Shown: positions 40,740 through 51,979 of the stretch, piece after piece
How positions within the stretch are numbered: position 1 is the stretch's first letter
How the letters are laid out: the number at the start of each line of letters is the position of its first letter
NCBI RefSeq assembly: GCF_000496695.1
Contig: NZ_BAUJ01000018.1
Location: forward strand, 1-64,000
DNA from: Vibrio halioticoli NBRC 102217
GTDB taxonomy: Bacteria; Pseudomonadota; Gammaproteobacteria; Enterobacterales; Vibrionaceae
Reading direction: 5' to 3'
DNA length: 64,000 bases
Translations under genes and position numbers: made by a program
Notes under the pieces: model-generated
What the model was told of the DNA's origin: nothing
The model's input: the letters and a program-made list of their open reading frames with translations, nothing else
Databases searched by the model: none

Positions 40740-43700
40740 TTGAACGCGGTAAATATCAATCACTGACCATGGTCAACTGGAACGGTTTTTTTGCACGTAC
40801 CTTTGATATCGATGGTCTTGTTACTACATTGTCTGGCGGTAATGGTGCGGGTAAATCCACCACTATGGCGGCATTTATTACCACATTGATCCCTGATCAA
40901 AGCCTACTGCACTTTAGAAACACCACCGAAGCGGGAAGCTCGCAAGCCTCTCGTGATAAAGGTTTGTACGGTAAGTTGCAACCGGGCGTGTGTTATGCGG
41001 CGCTAGAAGTGGTCAACTCTCGTAATCAACGTCTGGTATTTGCGGTTAAACTGCAACAAATTGCCGGTCGTGATAAGAAAGTGGATATTAAGCCTTTCTT
41101 AATTCAAGGTCTGCCAAGCTCGATTAAAGCAGCAAACTTGTTCATTGAAACCATCAATGATACGCAAGCGAAAGTGTGTCAGCTCAATGAAGTAAAAGAG
41201 CGAGTGGCGGAAATCGAAGGGGCGCAATTTAAAGCCTTTAATTCTATTACCGATTACCACGCACAGATGTTTGATTTTGGCGTAGTGCCGAAAAAACTGC
41301 GTAACTCGAGTGACCGTTCTAAATTCTATCGCTTAATTGAAGCCTCTTTATACGGCGGCATCTCAAGCACTATTACCCGTTCATTGCGCGATTATTTATT
41401 GCCACAAAATGGCGGGGTGAAAAAAGCCTTTCAGGATATGGAAGCGGCGCTACGTGAAAACCGCACCACCTTGGAAGCGATTAAAAATACCCAAGCGGAT
41501 CGTGACCTGTTTAAGCACCTGTTAACTGAGTCAACCAACTACGTTGCCGCCGACTACATGCGTCATGCTAATCAGCGCCGCTCGAAATTAGAAAGCACGC
41601 TGGCTATGCGCGCAGAGCTATTTGGCAATCGTCAGCAGATCATTGATAACAATGCACTGCTTAACTCAACGCAGCAGCAATTAGAAGCGGTTGTCGAAGA
41701 GTACTCAGCGCTAGAGCAAGACCATCAATCCGCGGTCGATTATGTTCAGCTAGTGCAAAATGCACTGCAGCAACAACAAAAAATCGCTCGTTACGAAGAT
41801 GACTTGGTTGAGCTAAGCGAACGCCTTGAAGAACAAATCATGGTGGTCGAAGAGGCGCAAGAGCTATTAATTGCCGCCGAAGAGCAAAGCACCTTAACCG
41901 AAGAAGAGGTCGACAGCCTTAAATCTCAGCTCGCGGATTATCAGCAAGCACTGGATGTTCAGCAAACTCGTGCATTGCAATATCAGCAAGCCATTAAAGC
42001 CTTTGCTGAGGCGCGTGAACTGTGCGGTTTAGACATTGATTCAGTGGACGAGATCCCAGCCATTGTCAGCGAACTGGCTGAGCAGCAACAAAGTCAAACT
42101 CAGCAAATCTTATCGCTAAAACACAAATTAGACATCAATTCAGCAGGCGTTGAGCAGTTCAACCATGCCTTTGAATTGGTGAAAAAACTCGATGACACTT
42201 GCTCTCGCCAGCAAGCAGCAAGTTTTGCCAAAAGCGCACTGGCTAAAGCGGTATCGGCCAACAACGATGTGTCTCAATTGCCACACTGGCAGTCACAAAA
42301 ACAAGCATTAAGCAGCGCACTGGCAAAACAAAAAGCGGTGCGTGCGTTGGTCACTGAGTACCAACAGCAATTTGCCTCGCAGTTGGCCGATGAAGCAGAC
42401 TTAGAAATTGAGCACGAGCGTCAAGCTCTAGCCATTGAAACGGCTGAGCAAAACATTGAGTCAGGGCGTGACAACTTAATTGAGATGCGTCGTAACGAAC
42501 AGCAAATCAATTCTGAGATTGCCCGTTTTGAGTCCATTGCGCCAAGCTGGATTAAAGCCAATGACGCCTTGACGAAAATTGCCGAGCAAACCGATGCTGA
42601 ACTCATTGATGCTCAATCGGTAATGGCGTCTATGCAGCAAGTGCTAGAAACAGAGAAAGCCCTGTTATCGAGCAAAGATGCGATTGCCATTCGTCGCACT
42701 CAAGTTGACAAAGAGATCGAAGCGTTAGGTGCACCGGGCGGAGCAAACGATGCTCGTCTGAAAGCGTTAGCGGATAGCTTAGGCGGCGTGCTTCTTTCTG
42801 AAATATACGATGACATCACCTTAGATGACGCGCCTTACTTTAGCGCCATGTACGGCCCTGCGCGTCACGCGATTGTCGTGTCCGACATGAGCGGCATTAA
42901 AGAGCGATTGGTCGAATTTGATGATTGTCCTGATGATGTTTATCTTTTAGAAGGTGACGTTGATGCCTTTGACGATAGCCAATTTGAAGTGGAAGAATTT
43001 GAAGGCGCTGTGTGCGTTCAAGTCAGCGACAAACAATTGCGTTTCTCACGCTTCCCGAAAGTGCCATTATTTGGACGCGCTGCGCGTGAATCTCGCCTTG
43101 ATACCTTGCGTGAAGAGCGCGACCAATTAATCGAAGATTACGCAAAAGCCTCATTTGATGCGCAAAAAGCGCAGCGTTTGTACCAAGCGTTTAATGACTT
43201 TGTGGCAAATCATGCACAAGTCGCCTTTGAAGACGATCCAGAAGATAGCATCCGCGAATTACGCAGTCAGCGCAGTGCGTTGGCAGAGCAGTTATCAAAA
43301 CTGCAAGCGGCAGAAAGTGAACATAAAATCACTTTAGCCAAAGCGAAAAAAGCGCTCTCGGCATTAGATAAAATTTCGCCATCGTTACATCTTCTGGAAG
43401 ACATCAGCCTTGCTGAGCGTCTAGAAGAGGTTGAGCACAAGTTAGAAGCGCTCACTGAAAGTAAGCGCTACCTTGACCAGTGTGGCAAAACCCTGCAACA
43501 GCTTGAGCCTATTGTGGATGCCCTTGATGCCGACCCTGAGCAATTTGATGCGATTCAAGCCGAATACGAAGCTCTTGATAAGGCTTTGCAGCAAAACAAA
43601 ACTAAGAGTTTTGCACTGTCGAACGTATTGGGACGTAAAGCGCACTTTGCTTACCAAGATTCAGTGCAATTGCTGGATAAAAGTAACGAGCTGAGCGATC

Positions 43701-45190
43701 AGCTGAAACTTAAACTAGTAAGCGCAGAAGCGGCAAAAGAGCGCGCTAAAGAAGGCTTAAAGCAGGCGCAAAAGCAGTTCCAACAATATAATCAATTGCT
43801 GGCAACCCTAAAAAGCTCTCATCAAGCGAAGTCTGAAACCGTACAAGAGTTCCGCCAAGAACTCACCGATGCCGGCGTAACTTTAGATGACGGCATTTTA
43901 GAGCGTGCGCAATCTCGCAAAGAAAATCTGCATCAGCGCATTGAAACTTCGCGCACCGCGCAATCTCAAATGCAGAAAACCTTAACCGCGACTGAGATGG
44001 AGCTTCGCACCGCTACTAAAGCGTTGAAGAAGCAGCAAAAAGAGTACAACGAGCTGCGCACCTTTGTAGTGACAGCAAAAGCGGGTTGGTGCTCAGTATT
44101 GAAACTGGCTCGAGAGCACGATGTAGAACGTCGTCTGCACAAACGTGAGTTGGCTTACCTTTCAGAAGGTGAGTTGCGCTCGATGTCGGATAAATCGTTG
44201 GGGGCATTGCGCCTTGCAGTAGCCAATGAAGACGACTTACGTGATTCACTGCGCGCTTCTGAAGATACGGCGTATCCTGAACGTAAGGTGCTGTTCTACA
44301 TTGCGGTGTATCAATATCTACGTGAGCGTATTCGCCAAGATATTATTCGCACTGACGATCCTGTGGAAGCCATCGAAGAGATGGAAGTGGAGCTGGCGCG
44401 TCTAACCGAAGAGCTTAATCAACGTGAAACTCGTCTGGCAATCAGCTCAGAGTCTGTTTCTAGCATCATTAAGAAGACCATTCAGCGTGAGCAAAACCGC
44501 ATCCGCATCTTGAACCAAGGGTTGTCGAACATCCACTTTGGTCAGGTGAAAGGGGTTCGTTTGAATGTGCAAATTCGCGAAAGCCATCAAGTGCTGTTAG
44601 ATAGCCTAGCAAGCCCTGATAAAGCGCACCAACAACTGTTTGATAATTCAAGACTGACCTTCTCAGAAGCGATGGCGAAATTGTTCCAACGCGTTAACCC
44701 ACATATTGATATGGGTCAGCGTTCACCGCAAGTGTTGGGTGAAGAGCTACTGGATTACCGAAACTACTTAGAAATGGGCGTAGAAGTTAACCGTGGTTCA
44801 GAAGGTTGGTTGCAAGCCGAGTCTGGCGCACTGTCAACAGGTGAAGCTATTGGTACGGGTCAATCCATTCTATTGATGGTGGTACAAAGCTGGGAAGAAG
44901 AATCACGTCGTTTGCGCAGCAAAGACATTGTTCCTTGTCGTTTATTGTTCTTGGATGAAGCGGCGCGCTTGGATGCCAAATCCATTGCCACCTTGTTTGA
45001 ACTGTGTGATCGCTTGAACATGCAATTGTTGATTGCCGCTCCAGAAAACATCAGCCCTGAAAAAGGGACGACTTATAAACTGGTGCGTAAAGTGTTTAAA
45101 GATCATGAACATGTACATGTGGTGGGTCTGCGCGGCTTTGGTCAAAAATCATTAGACAGCCAGCAAATTGATGAAGCGGAAGTGATCTAG
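40736..45190 (+). CDS. mukB: chromosome partition protein MukB
   Basis: SMC-like ATPase that organises and compacts the chromosome. The 1,484 residues (E. coli 1,486) have Walker [10 protein letters not shown] at 34-42, two long coiled-coil arms around a hinge (about 650-790), the signature region [27 protein letters not shown] and Walker [12 protein letters not shown] near the C-terminus. It ends the cmoM-mukFEB operon and is followed by a strong terminator. Confidence 0.98.
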   Translation: MIERGKYQSLTMVNWNGFFARTFDIDGLVTTLSGGNGAGKSTTMAAFITTLIPDQSLLHFRNTTEAGSSQASRDKGLYGKLQPGVCYAALEVVNSRNQRLVFAVKLQQIAGRDKKVDIKPFLIQGLPSSIKAANLFIETINDTQAKVCQLNEVKERVAEIEGAQFKAFNSITDYHAQMFDFGVVPKKLRNSSDRSKFYRLIEASLYGGISSTITRSLRDYLLPQNGGVKKAFQDMEAALRENRTTLEAIKNTQADRDLFKHLLTESTNYVAADYMRHANQRRSKLESTLAMRAELFGNRQQIIDNNALLNSTQQQLEAVVEEYSALEQDHQSAVDYVQLVQNALQQQQKIARYEDDLVELSERLEEQIMVVEEAQELLIAAEEQSTLTEEEVDSLKSQLADYQQALDVQQTRALQYQQAIKAFAEARELCGLDIDSVDEIPAIVSELAEQQQSQTQQILSLKHKLDINSAGVEQFNHAFELVKKLDDTCSRQQAASFAKSALAKAVSANNDVSQLPHWQSQKQALSSALAKQKAVRALVTEYQQQFASQLADEADLEIEHERQALAIETAEQNIESGRDNLIEMRRNEQQINSEIARFESIAPSWIKANDALTKIAEQTDAELIDAQSVMASMQQVLETEKALLSSKDAIAIRRTQVDKEIEALGAPGGANDARLKALADSLGGVLLSEIYDDITLDDAPYFSAMYGPARHAIVVSDMSGIKERLVEFDDCPDDVYLLEGDVDAFDDSQFEVEEFEGAVCVQVSDKQLRFSRFPKVPLFGRAARESRLDTLREERDQLIEDYAKASFDAQKAQRLYQAFNDFVANHAQVAFEDDPEDSIRELRSQRSALAEQLSKLQAAESEHKITLAKAKKALSALDKISPSLHLLEDISLAERLEEVEHKLEALTESKRYLDQCGKTLQQLEPIVDALDADPEQFDAIQAEYEALDKALQQNKTKSFALSNVLGRKAHFAYQDSVQLLDKSNELSDQLKLKLVSAEAAKERAKEGLKQAQKQFQQYNQLLATLKSSHQAKSETVQEFRQELTDAGVTLDDGILERAQSRKENLHQRIETSRTAQSQMQKTLTATEMELRTATKALKKQQKEYNELRTFVVTAKAGWCSVLKLAREHDVERRLHKRELAYLSEGELRSMSDKSLGALRLAVANEDDLRDSLRASEDTAYPERKVLFYIAVYQYLRERIRQDIIRTDDPVEAIEEMEVELARLTEELNQRETRLAISSESVSSIIKKTIQREQNRIRILNQGLSNIHFGQVKGVRLNVQIRESHQVLLDSLASPDKAHQQLFDNSRLTFSEAMAKLFQRVNPHIDMGQRSPQVLGEELLDYRNYLEMGVEVNRGSEGWLQAESGALSTGEAIGTGQSILLMVVQSWEEESRRLRSKDIVPCRLLFLDEAARLDAKSIATLFELCDRLNMQLLIAAPENISPEKGTTYKLVRKVFKDHEHVHVVGLRGFGQKSLDSQQIDEAEVI

Positions 45191-45213
45191 ACTTTCTCTT
45201 TATTAAGTGAAAT

Positions 45214-45252
45214 AAAAACCACCTACCATGATTCATGACAGGTGGTTTTTTT
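45214..45252 (+). terminator. mukB terminator
   Basis: AAAAACCACCT (45214-45224) pairs with AGGTGGTTTTT (45240-45250) and continues in T. The sequence can also act on the minus strand for the convergent dehydrogenase gene. Confidence 0.9.
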
Positions 45253-45285
45253 ATGTCCAATTTAATTGATAAACGAAGCTGGGGA

Positions 45286-46119
45286 TTAGAGTAAATCTAA
45301 CGTGTGCTGATAACGGTATTGATAGCCGAGCTTTTGTGACAGGGTGCTGTCGATTCTTTTATCAGGTGTATCGACGATTTCTGGAAGCGCAATATCCAGT
45401 TGTCGAGAGGCAATGGCGGCTTGATAAAACTGCGCCTTATCACATGTATCTGGGGTAGAGGCATTCAGTACTTGGTCAGTGACCTTATTAAGCGCAAATT
45501 CAATAATCCCAATGGCATCGTCTTTATGCAGCATGTTAGCCGGCGCATGGCGACTGACTGAACGCAAACGTGTGGCAAAGCGAGAAGGGTGGCGATGTTG
45601 GTCAATGAGTCCACTGCAGCGAATAACGGCATAATTCAATCCACTATCAAGCACTTGTTGCTCCGCTTTTAATAGCGCTCGGCTCTTTTCTGAAAATTGG
45701 TTATCGACAATAGATTGCGCAAAATCAGCATCGCTTTCTTGCATGGGCTTAGCAATGGCAGGATAGACCGCTGTTGAGCTGATCATGATGATCTTATTGA
45801 TTTTCGCTTGTTTGGCACTTTGACAGATTTGCTGCCAGTTTTGTGCATAGCTGTCCCAATTTGGCGTTGCTGTGCGACGAAATCCGGGCGTAAAACAGCC
45901 AATAATGGTATCGGTATTTAATTGTTGTAGCAGATCTGTGAGCGAATGAGGCGCTTCTAACGGTAGCGATAAATGATGCGCGTGTAAGCCTTCTGTGGAG
46001 CTTTGTTTGACGGTGTCTAATTGGGAATTGGTGACATCAACTTGATGATGAGAAGCGCTAAGTTGCTTGGCTAAAGGACGACCAAGCCAACCTGCGCCTA
46101 TTATTAGAACGGAAGCCAT
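45286..46119 (-). CDS. NAD-dependent epimerase/dehydratase-like protein (YeeZ-like)
   Basis: The 277 residues start with the Rossmann motif LIIGAGWLGRPLAKQL (5-20) and have MISSTAVYP with the Ser-Thr pair and a later NAVIRCSGL-type segment. This is an extended-SDR of the YeeZ group; no substrate is known. It lies two bases after the TIGR02647 gene on the same strand, so the two are cotranscribed. Confidence 0.78.
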   Translation of the reverse strand: MASVLIIGAGWLGRPLAKQLSASHHQVDVTNSQLDTVKQSSTEGLHAHHLSLPLEAPHSLTDLLQQLNTDTIIGCFTPGFRRTATPNWDSYAQNWQQICQSAKQAKINKIIMISSTAVYPAIAKPMQESDADFAQSIVDNQFSEKSRALLKAEQQVLDSGLNYAVIRCSGLIDQHRHPSRFATRLRSVSRHAPANMLHKDDAIGIIEFALNKVTDQVLNASTPDTCDKAQFYQAAIASRQLDIALPEIVDTPDKRIDSTLSQKLGYQYRYQHTLDLL

Positions 46120-46120
46120 A

Positions 46121-46354
46121 TTAGTGGCTAAGCGCCCTTAGAATTTTGTCTGCTGACTCAGCGATTTCTACGCCTTGATCAGTCAGGTAACCACCATCAC
46201 TGAGTGTACATAAGCCTTTTTCAAATAAGCTTTTAATTGCTACTTGAGTAGCGTCACAAGCATCACTGCGAACCTTAATACCTGTAGCCGCACTATCTAA
46301 GTTGAATTGCATTAGCAAGTTCAGTTCATCGACCAATAATTGATTAAATTTCAT
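46121..46354 (-). CDS. TIGR02647 family small protein
   Basis: A 77-residue protein, MKFNQLLVDELNLLMQFNLDSAATGIKVRSDA...LFEKGLCTLSDGGYLTDQGVEIAESADKIL. The pattern resembles a small winged-helix unit and matches the conserved family TIGR02647 of unknown function. GGAAAGA precedes the ATG. It is cotranscribed with the YeeZ-like gene. Confidence 0.75.
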   Translation of the reverse strand: MKFNQLLVDELNLLMQFNLDSAATGIKVRSDACDATQVAIKSLFEKGLCTLSDGGYLTDQGVEIAESADKILRALSH

Positions 46355-46852
46355 GCTCTTTCCTTTTTGATTCTTTCCAACACATTAGAACTGGAATGCA
46401 AGTGAATCAACAACAAACAGTGAAAAACGTTACCTCTATCGGATGCACGCCTATTTGTTAGCCGCTTTTGGCTATAAGAAAGCGGAAATATGATTAATGT
46501 CATGAGCAAGTAAAAAAACGAAGTTTTTTATTGACTCTCCGCTATCCCAGACGAGGCAAGTCTTTACACTTTTTATCCACAATTATTGTGGATAACCGCA
46601 TTCTTGATTTTCAAAAATAACACGCATGTTAAGTTGGAGTAATAGCTTGAAAATTAATCATTTATATAACCTAGCATAGAAAGTGCCTTGTTAAATACAG
46701 AGTGAAATAATTTATCGCATCAATGTTTGTTGAATTGATATGAAGTTAATTTCTTAGTTAATTCCCTAGATAGATTGAGGATATAGTCTAAATTATTACT
46801 ATCGATTAACCGTTGAATAGTTGTGTTATTCAGGACAAATAAGGTGTTGCCA
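46355..46852. other. intergenic control region upstream of torECA
   Basis: About 500 AT-rich bases between divergent transcripts. It contains CCGCTTT (46462-46468) pairing with AAAGCGG (46480-46486), a small AAAAAC/GTTTTTT hairpin near 46514-46530, and the paired DnaA boxes listed separately. I could not recognise TorR boxes with confidence. The torECA promoter must lie here. Confidence 0.45.
46573..46595. promoter_or_regulatory. inverted pair of consensus DnaA boxes
   Basis: TTATCCACA (46573-46581), spacer ATTAT, TGTGGATAA (46587-46595). Both halves are the exact consensus DnaA box in opposite orientation, together a perfect 23-bp palindrome (11-1-11). It could titrate DnaA, link torECA or the divergent genes to replication, or simply be a hairpin. 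Confidence 0.6.
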
Positions 46853-47029
46853 ATGAGTGATACGAAAGCAATCCCAGAAGAAGAAAAACACTCTCTGGAA
46901 TGGAAAGCGTTTCTTTTTATAGCCGTTATTCTTTTTCCTATTTTAAGTGTGGCGTTTGTAGGAGGATACGGCTTTGTTGTGTGGATGCTACAAGTCTTTG
47001 TTTTGGGCCCCCCTGGTGCGCATGGATAA
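46853..47029 (+). CDS. torE: TMAO reductase system protein TorE
   Basis: A 58-residue membrane protein, MSDTKAIPEEEKHSLEWKAF followed by one long hydrophobic helix (about 18-52). This matches the NapE/TorE family found first in torECAD operons of Shewanella and vibrios. Its exact role is unknown. The ATG at 46853 follows AAGGTG; a frame from 46823 adds ten unsupported residues. torC starts 41 bases later. Confidence 0.88.
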   Translation: MSDTKAIPEEEKHSLEWKAFLFIAVILFPILSVAFVGGYGFVVWMLQVFVLGPPGAHG

Positions 47030-47070
47030 CTACTTGAAAGACCAACAAAAAATGAAAGAGTGAGACGAAA

Positions 47071-48255
47071 ATGAAATCACTGATTATTAAACTGTGGACG
47101 ACTATGAGTCGTCCTGCAAAGCACATTAGTCTGGGTATCCTCACCTTAGGGGGCTTTTTAGCTGGGGTGATATTCTGGGGTGGATTTAACACCGCTTTAG
47201 AAGCGGCCAATACCGAAAAGTTTTGTATTAGCTGTCATACCATGCGTGACAATGTATACCAAGAGCTGCAAACCACTGTGCACTGGAAAAACCATGCAGG
47301 TGTCCGAGCAACCTGTCCTGACTGTCATGTACCTCACCAGTGGACTGCTAAAATAGCCCGTAAGATGCAAGCTTCAAAAGAGGTGTATGCACAAATTTTT
47401 GGTGATTTAGGTACACCGGAAAAATTCGAGGCACGTCGTTTTGAATTAGCACGTCATGAATGGAACCGCTTTTCTGCGAACAAATCTTTAGAGTGTAAAA
47501 ACTGTCACCAATACGACTCAATGGACTTTGAGGCTATGTCTCCAACAGCGCGTATTCAGATGAAGCATGCTGCAGAGCGAGATCAAAGTTGTCTTGATTG
47601 TCATAAAGGTATTGCGCACAGCTTACCTAAAAATATGGACTCTTCGGGTGGTTTGATAGGAGAGCTTGAACAGATAGCACACTCAACATCATTTGCTAAA
47701 GACACGGCGTATGTTTCTGTTCGTCATCTACCTCTCTACGAAGATCAAAACTTAACGGTAGAAGCTGGCCTGCTTAATCCCGCATCACAAATTAAAGTAT
47801 TGCAAGTCACAGACAAAGCATTGCAAGTTGAGATTAATGGTTGGCGTAAAGACAAAGGCTTTGGTCGGGTAATTCAAGAAGATTTTGGTATGAACATCGC
47901 CGTCGGCTCATTGTTAAAAGAATCAGCACAAAATGATGCCGTAGTGCAGAGTTTTGAAGAGAAAGAAGATGAGCTTACTGGTTTGCCGTGGAGCCGAGTA
48001 GTGGCAACGGTCTGGATGAAGCCGGAATCTTTAGTGACGGGTTATGACGATATTTGGAAGCGAGCCGGTGAGTCGTACAAAGTAAACTGTTCGACCTGTC
48101 ACACTCAGCCGGCCCCTGCGCATTTCACTGCGAATGCGTGGCCAGGTATGTTTAATGGTATGTCAGCATTTGTCAATTTAGACACTGATAGCGAAGCCTT
48201 AGTGCTGAAATATCTACAAAAACATTCCTCTGATTTTTCTGACCAAAATCACTAA
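47071..48255 (+). CDS. torC: pentaheme c-type cytochrome TorC
   Basis: Membrane-anchored quinol-oxidising cytochrome that feeds electrons to TorA. The 394 residues have an N-terminal anchor (about 17-38), four NapC/NirT-type heme sites CISCH, CPDCH, CKNCH, CLDCH, and a fifth CSTCH in the C-terminal domain that is special to TorC. AAAGAGTGAGA precedes the ATG. It lies between torE and torA. Confidence 0.96.
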   Translation: MKSLIIKLWTTMSRPAKHISLGILTLGGFLAGVIFWGGFNTALEAANTEKFCISCHTMRDNVYQELQTTVHWKNHAGVRATCPDCHVPHQWTAKIARKMQASKEVYAQIFGDLGTPEKFEARRFELARHEWNRFSANKSLECKNCHQYDSMDFEAMSPTARIQMKHAAERDQSCLDCHKGIAHSLPKNMDSSGGLIGELEQIAHSTSFAKDTAYVSVRHLPLYEDQNLTVEAGLLNPASQIKVLQVTDKALQVEINGWRKDKGFGRVIQEDFGMNIAVGSLLKESAQNDAVVQSFEEKEDELTGLPWSRVVATVWMKPESLVTGYDDIWKRAGESYKVNCSTCHTQPAPAHFTANAWPGMFNGMSAFVNLDTDSEALVLKYLQKHSSDFSDQNH

Positions 48256-48274
48256 TTCTTGACGGAGAGAGAAC

Positions 48275-50740
48275 ATGTCATTATCAAGAAGAAACTTTCT
48301 GAAAGGGTTAGGGGCATCAGGTGCTGCTGCCTCAGTGATTGGCCCAAGTTTATTAGTTTCTAGTTCAGCGAATGCGGCAATGGAAACGGAAGGCACATGG
48401 AAAACCTCAGGTTCGCACTGGGGGGCATTTCGAGCCCGAGTTTGGGCTGGGAAAGTGCAAGAAATAAAACCGCTAGAGGTGGATAAATATCCCACTGAGA
48501 TGCTAAACGGCATTAAAGGAATTATCTACAGTCCATCGCGAGTCCGCTACCCTATGGTGCGTTTGGATTGGCTGAAAAAGCATAAGTACTCAGCGGATAC
48601 TCGAGGCAACAACCGTTTTGTACGCGTGACTTGGGATGAAGCATTAGATCTGTTCTATCGAGAGTTAGAGCGAGTACAAAAAGATTATGGCCCGTGGGCA
48701 CTGCATGCCGGACAAACCGGTTGGCGTCAAACAGGGCAGATGCACAGTTGTAATAACCATATGCAGCGCGCCATTGGATTACATGGATATTCAGTAAAAA
48801 AAGTGGGCGATTACTCCACCGGAGCGGGGCAAACCATCTTACCTTATGTATTAGGCTCAACGGAGGTGTATGCGCAAGGGACTTCTTGGGATCTTATCTT
48901 AGATAACAGTAAAAATATTATTATTTGGGCGAATGATCCGGTTAAAAATCTGCAAGTAGGTTGGACTTGTGAAACCCATGAATCTTTTGAGTACCTCGAA
49001 AAGCTAAAACAAAAAGTGGCTAATAAAGAGATCAATGTGATCTCAGTTGATCCAGTAAAAAACAAAACTCAGCAATATTTAGGCAATGAACATTGGTATG
49101 TGAACCCTCAAACCGATGTTGCTTTCATGCTTGGCATTGCGCACACCCTGTATAAAGAAGAATTATACGATAGCAAATTTATTGAGCTTTATTGTTTAGG
49201 TTTTAAAGAGTTTACGGCTTATTTGAAAGGTGAAACTAAAGACAGAGTCGAGAAGACGCCAGAGTGGGCTGCAGAAATTTGTGGTGTGCCTGCGGATAAA
49301 ATTCGTGAATTTGCCAGAATGTTGGTTAATGGACGCACTCAGATCTTATTTGGTTGGTGCATTCAAAGGCAAGAGCATGGCGAGCAGCCGTACTGGATGG
49401 GTGCGGTATTAGCGGCAATGATAGGTCAAATTGGTCTGCCCGGTGGTGGGGTCTCTTATGGCCATCACTATTCTGGTATCGGCGTATCGTCGACAGGCTT
49501 TGGCGCACCTGGCTCGTATCCGCTTAATATTGATACAGGCCAAACGCCAAAATATACCAATAAAGATTATAAAGGCTATAGCAGTGTGATTCCGGTAGCA
49601 AGGTGGATTGATTGCCTCAAAGAACCGGGTAAAAAAATTCAAGCGAATGGCAAAGAGGTAACTTTACCTCCCTTTAAAATGATGGTCGTGAGTGGTAATA
49701 ACCCTTGGCATCACCATCAAGATCGCAATAACATGAAAGCGGCATTCAAAAACTTACAAACCTTGGTCACTATCGATTTTGCATGGACTGCCACCTGTCG
49801 CTTCTCCGATATTGTGCTTCCCGCCTGTACCCAGTATGAACGCAATGATATTGACGGCTATGGTTCATATTCAGGGCGCGGTTTAGTGGCAATGCATAAG
49901 TTAGTCGATCCACTGTTTCAATCGAAAACCGATTTTGACATCATGACTGAACTTACGGCACGTTGGGGGCGAGCAAAAGACTACACCCGAGGCATGTCCG
50001 AGATGGAGTGGGTACAAAAACTCTATAACGACTGTAAAGCGGCCAATGCTAAATTCAATTTGCCTGAATTTGATGAGTTTTGGCAAAAAGGATTTTTAGA
50101 CTTTGGTAAAGGCCAGCCATGGACTCGTCATGCCGATTTCCGTGAAGACCCTGAAATCAGCGCATTAGGCACACCTTCTGGCTTTATTGAAATTACCAGT
50201 AGAACCATAGGCCGTTATGGTTACGAACACTGCCAAGAACACCCAATGTGGTTTGAAAAAACTGAGCGTTCGCACGGTGGTCCTGGGTCGCAAAAACACC
50301 CATTTTGGCTACAATCTTGCCACCCAGATAAACGCCTGCATTCACAAATGTGTGAATCCGAAGAGTTTCGCGCGACGTATGCGGTGCAAGGCCGAGAACC
50401 ATGTTATATCAACCCTACGGATGCCAAAGCCAAAGGCATCAAAGACGGTGACTTGATTCGGGTATTTAATGACCGTGGTCAGTTACTCGCTGGTGCGGTA
50501 GTCAGTGACCATTATCCGCAAGGCGTAATTCGCATTGAAGAGGGTGCTTGGTATGGGCCGTTAAATGAGAAAGTGGGTGCTATTGATACTTATGGCGATC
50601 CGAACACCTTAACTCAAGATATTCCATCGTCTGAGTTAGCTCAAGCGACATCGGCGAATACCTGTATTGTGGATATTGAGAAGTTTAAAGGAGAGGTGCC
50701 GCCAGTCACGTCCTTTGGTGGGCCGCTAGAAATGTCTTAA
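48275..50740 (+). CDS. torA: trimethylamine-N-oxide reductase TorA
   Basis: Periplasmic molybdenum (bis-MGD) enzyme reducing TMAO to trimethylamine in anaerobic respiration. The 821-residue precursor starts with the Tat signal [10 protein letters not shown] and a hydrophobic region ending SSANA (about 34). The DMSO-reductase family core includes [37 protein letters not shown] and the cofactor-binding C-terminal domain [15 protein letters not shown]. TorD (36172-36822) would load it. Last gene of torECA. Confidence 0.97.
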   Translation: MSLSRRNFLKGLGASGAAASVIGPSLLVSSSANAAMETEGTWKTSGSHWGAFRARVWAGKVQEIKPLEVDKYPTEMLNGIKGIIYSPSRVRYPMVRLDWLKKHKYSADTRGNNRFVRVTWDEALDLFYRELERVQKDYGPWALHAGQTGWRQTGQMHSCNNHMQRAIGLHGYSVKKVGDYSTGAGQTILPYVLGSTEVYAQGTSWDLILDNSKNIIIWANDPVKNLQVGWTCETHESFEYLEKLKQKVANKEINVISVDPVKNKTQQYLGNEHWYVNPQTDVAFMLGIAHTLYKEELYDSKFIELYCLGFKEFTAYLKGETKDRVEKTPEWAAEICGVPADKIREFARMLVNGRTQILFGWCIQRQEHGEQPYWMGAVLAAMIGQIGLPGGGVSYGHHYSGIGVSSTGFGAPGSYPLNIDTGQTPKYTNKDYKGYSSVIPVARWIDCLKEPGKKIQANGKEVTLPPFKMMVVSGNNPWHHHQDRNNMKAAFKNLQTLVTIDFAWTATCRFSDIVLPACTQYERNDIDGYGSYSGRGLVAMHKLVDPLFQSKTDFDIMTELTARWGRAKDYTRGMSEMEWVQKLYNDCKAANAKFNLPEFDEFWQKGFLDFGKGQPWTRHADFREDPEISALGTPSGFIEITSRTIGRYGYEHCQEHPMWFEKTERSHGGPGSQKHPFWLQSCHPDKRLHSQMCESEEFRATYAVQGREPCYINPTDAKAKGIKDGDLIRVFNDRGQLLAGAVVSDHYPQGVIRIEEGAWYGPLNEKVGAIDTYGDPNTLTQDIPSSELAQATSANTCIVDIEKFKGEVPPVTSFGGPLEMS

Positions 50741-50780
50741 TAGCATGACTATTTGATTAATATGCGACAAAGTGGCATGA

Positions 50781-50816
50781 AAAAGCCTTGGGACATTGAA
50801 TGTTCCAAGGCTTTTT
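50781..50816. terminator. bidirectional terminator after torA
   Basis: A long stem, AAAAGCCTTGG..CCAAGGCTTTT, continues inward through ACATT and AATGT. It has T runs on both strands and separates torA from the convergent SDR gene. Confidence 0.9.
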
Positions 50817-50838
50817 AGTGAGTTGATGAAACATCTGT

Positions 50839-51786
50839 TTAAAGGGGAAATTGAACCCCTGTTTCTTGTTCTGACAGTGCCCATAAACGTTGTGCGCTCG
50901 CTTTGTCTTTCACAAAGGACTCTATTTGGCGCTGATCAACTGGGCCGACCCAATAATTGAATCCAGTGGGCCCATAGTAAGCTTGCTCAGATAAGTTAGC
51001 TTGTGTCGCACACATCAGTTCAGGGTAAGCGCCTTTCTCTGCCGATTGCACAATCGGAGTCATTGCCATTAATGAGAATGCAATGCGGGTAATGCCATTC
51101 GCTTTGTTGTTAATCAGCGAAGTTTTTGATGCGCCCGGATGACAAACGTACACTTGTACATTTTTGTTTGCCTGCTTGATTCTGTTTTGCAATTCATAAC
51201 CAAACATCATTTGCGCTAATTTACTGTGGCAATAGGTGTTGTTTGGGTGATAGTTGTTATCCCAATTCATATCATCAAATTGAATTTTCTTGATACCCAT
51301 TTTATAGCCTTCACTACCTACCACGACGATTCGTCCTTGAGAAGCATCAATGCGTTCAAACAACATGCCACACAATAAAAAGTGTCCATAGTGGTTGACA
51401 CCCAACTGGCTTTCAAATCCATCAGCGGTAAATTCTTGTTTTGCTACTTGGGCAATTGCGCCATTACAAATAAGCGCATCAATTTGTGGGATGCTGTTAA
51501 GAATTTGCGTCGCAGCTTTGCGCACGGAATCCAGTTTAGAAAGATCTAAGGTAATAAAACTGACCTCAGCGTTTGCACCGAGTTGTGTTTTTAATGCCTC
51601 TATAGCCGTTTTAGATTTATTAGGGTTTCGATTCAGCATCACTACTTTAGCGCCCTTGGACAACAAAATGCGTGAAGCTTCAAACCCTGCGCCAGTGTTC
51701 GCGCCTGTGATCAAATATGTTTTACCCTTTAGAGAGGGCATCAATTCTGGAGTCCAACCTTTCGGGCCAAATTGCTTTGTTGTCAT
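50839..51786 (-). CDS. short-chain dehydrogenase (protochlorophyllide reductase-like SDR)
   Basis: The 315-residue SDR has LITGANTGAGFEASRIL (about 22-38), ICNGAI, VVVGSEGYK and the catalytic YCHSK. Long SDRs of this type resemble plant-like and retinol dehydrogenase-like enzymes; the substrate is unknown. The ATG at 51786 was chosen for AAGG eight bases upstream; the frame extends ten codons further. It is divergent from an AraC-family regulator that likely controls it. Confidence 0.85.
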   Translation of the reverse strand: MTTKQFGPKGWTPELMPSLKGKTYLITGANTGAGFEASRILLSKGAKVVMLNRNPNKSKTAIEALKTQLGANAEVSFITLDLSKLDSVRKAATQILNSIPQIDALICNGAIAQVAKQEFTADGFESQLGVNHYGHFLLCGMLFERIDASQGRIVVVGSEGYKMGIKKIQFDDMNWDNNYHPNNTYCHSKLAQMMFGYELQNRIKQANKNVQVYVCHPGASKTSLINNKANGITRIAFSLMAMTPIVQSAEKGAYPELMCATQANLSEQAYYGPTGFNYWVGPVDQRQIESFVKDKASAQRLWALSEQETGVQFPL

Positions 51787-51979
51787 TATAAAAACCTTAT
51801 TCGCTATATTAACCATGCGTTTTGCAAAGGGTCTGCAAAAGAAGATTTGCTAAACGTTGTTTGCAGTAGTAACCTTTTCTGGAAAAGAACTATAACTCTC
51901 AGATTGGTAGTTAAAAAGGCGATATAATCTTTAAAACATGCCTATTTGTATCTTTTGTGTTTGTGCGGGTGGTTTGGTA

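Noticed and set aside
40307..40759. 150-residue antisense frame inside mukE
   Set aside because: Ser/Cys/Arg-rich shadow of a conserved gene; no family resemblance.
46355..46852. TorR boxes upstream of torECA
   Set aside because: No repeated CTGTTCATAT-like decamers could be recognised; left unassigned.
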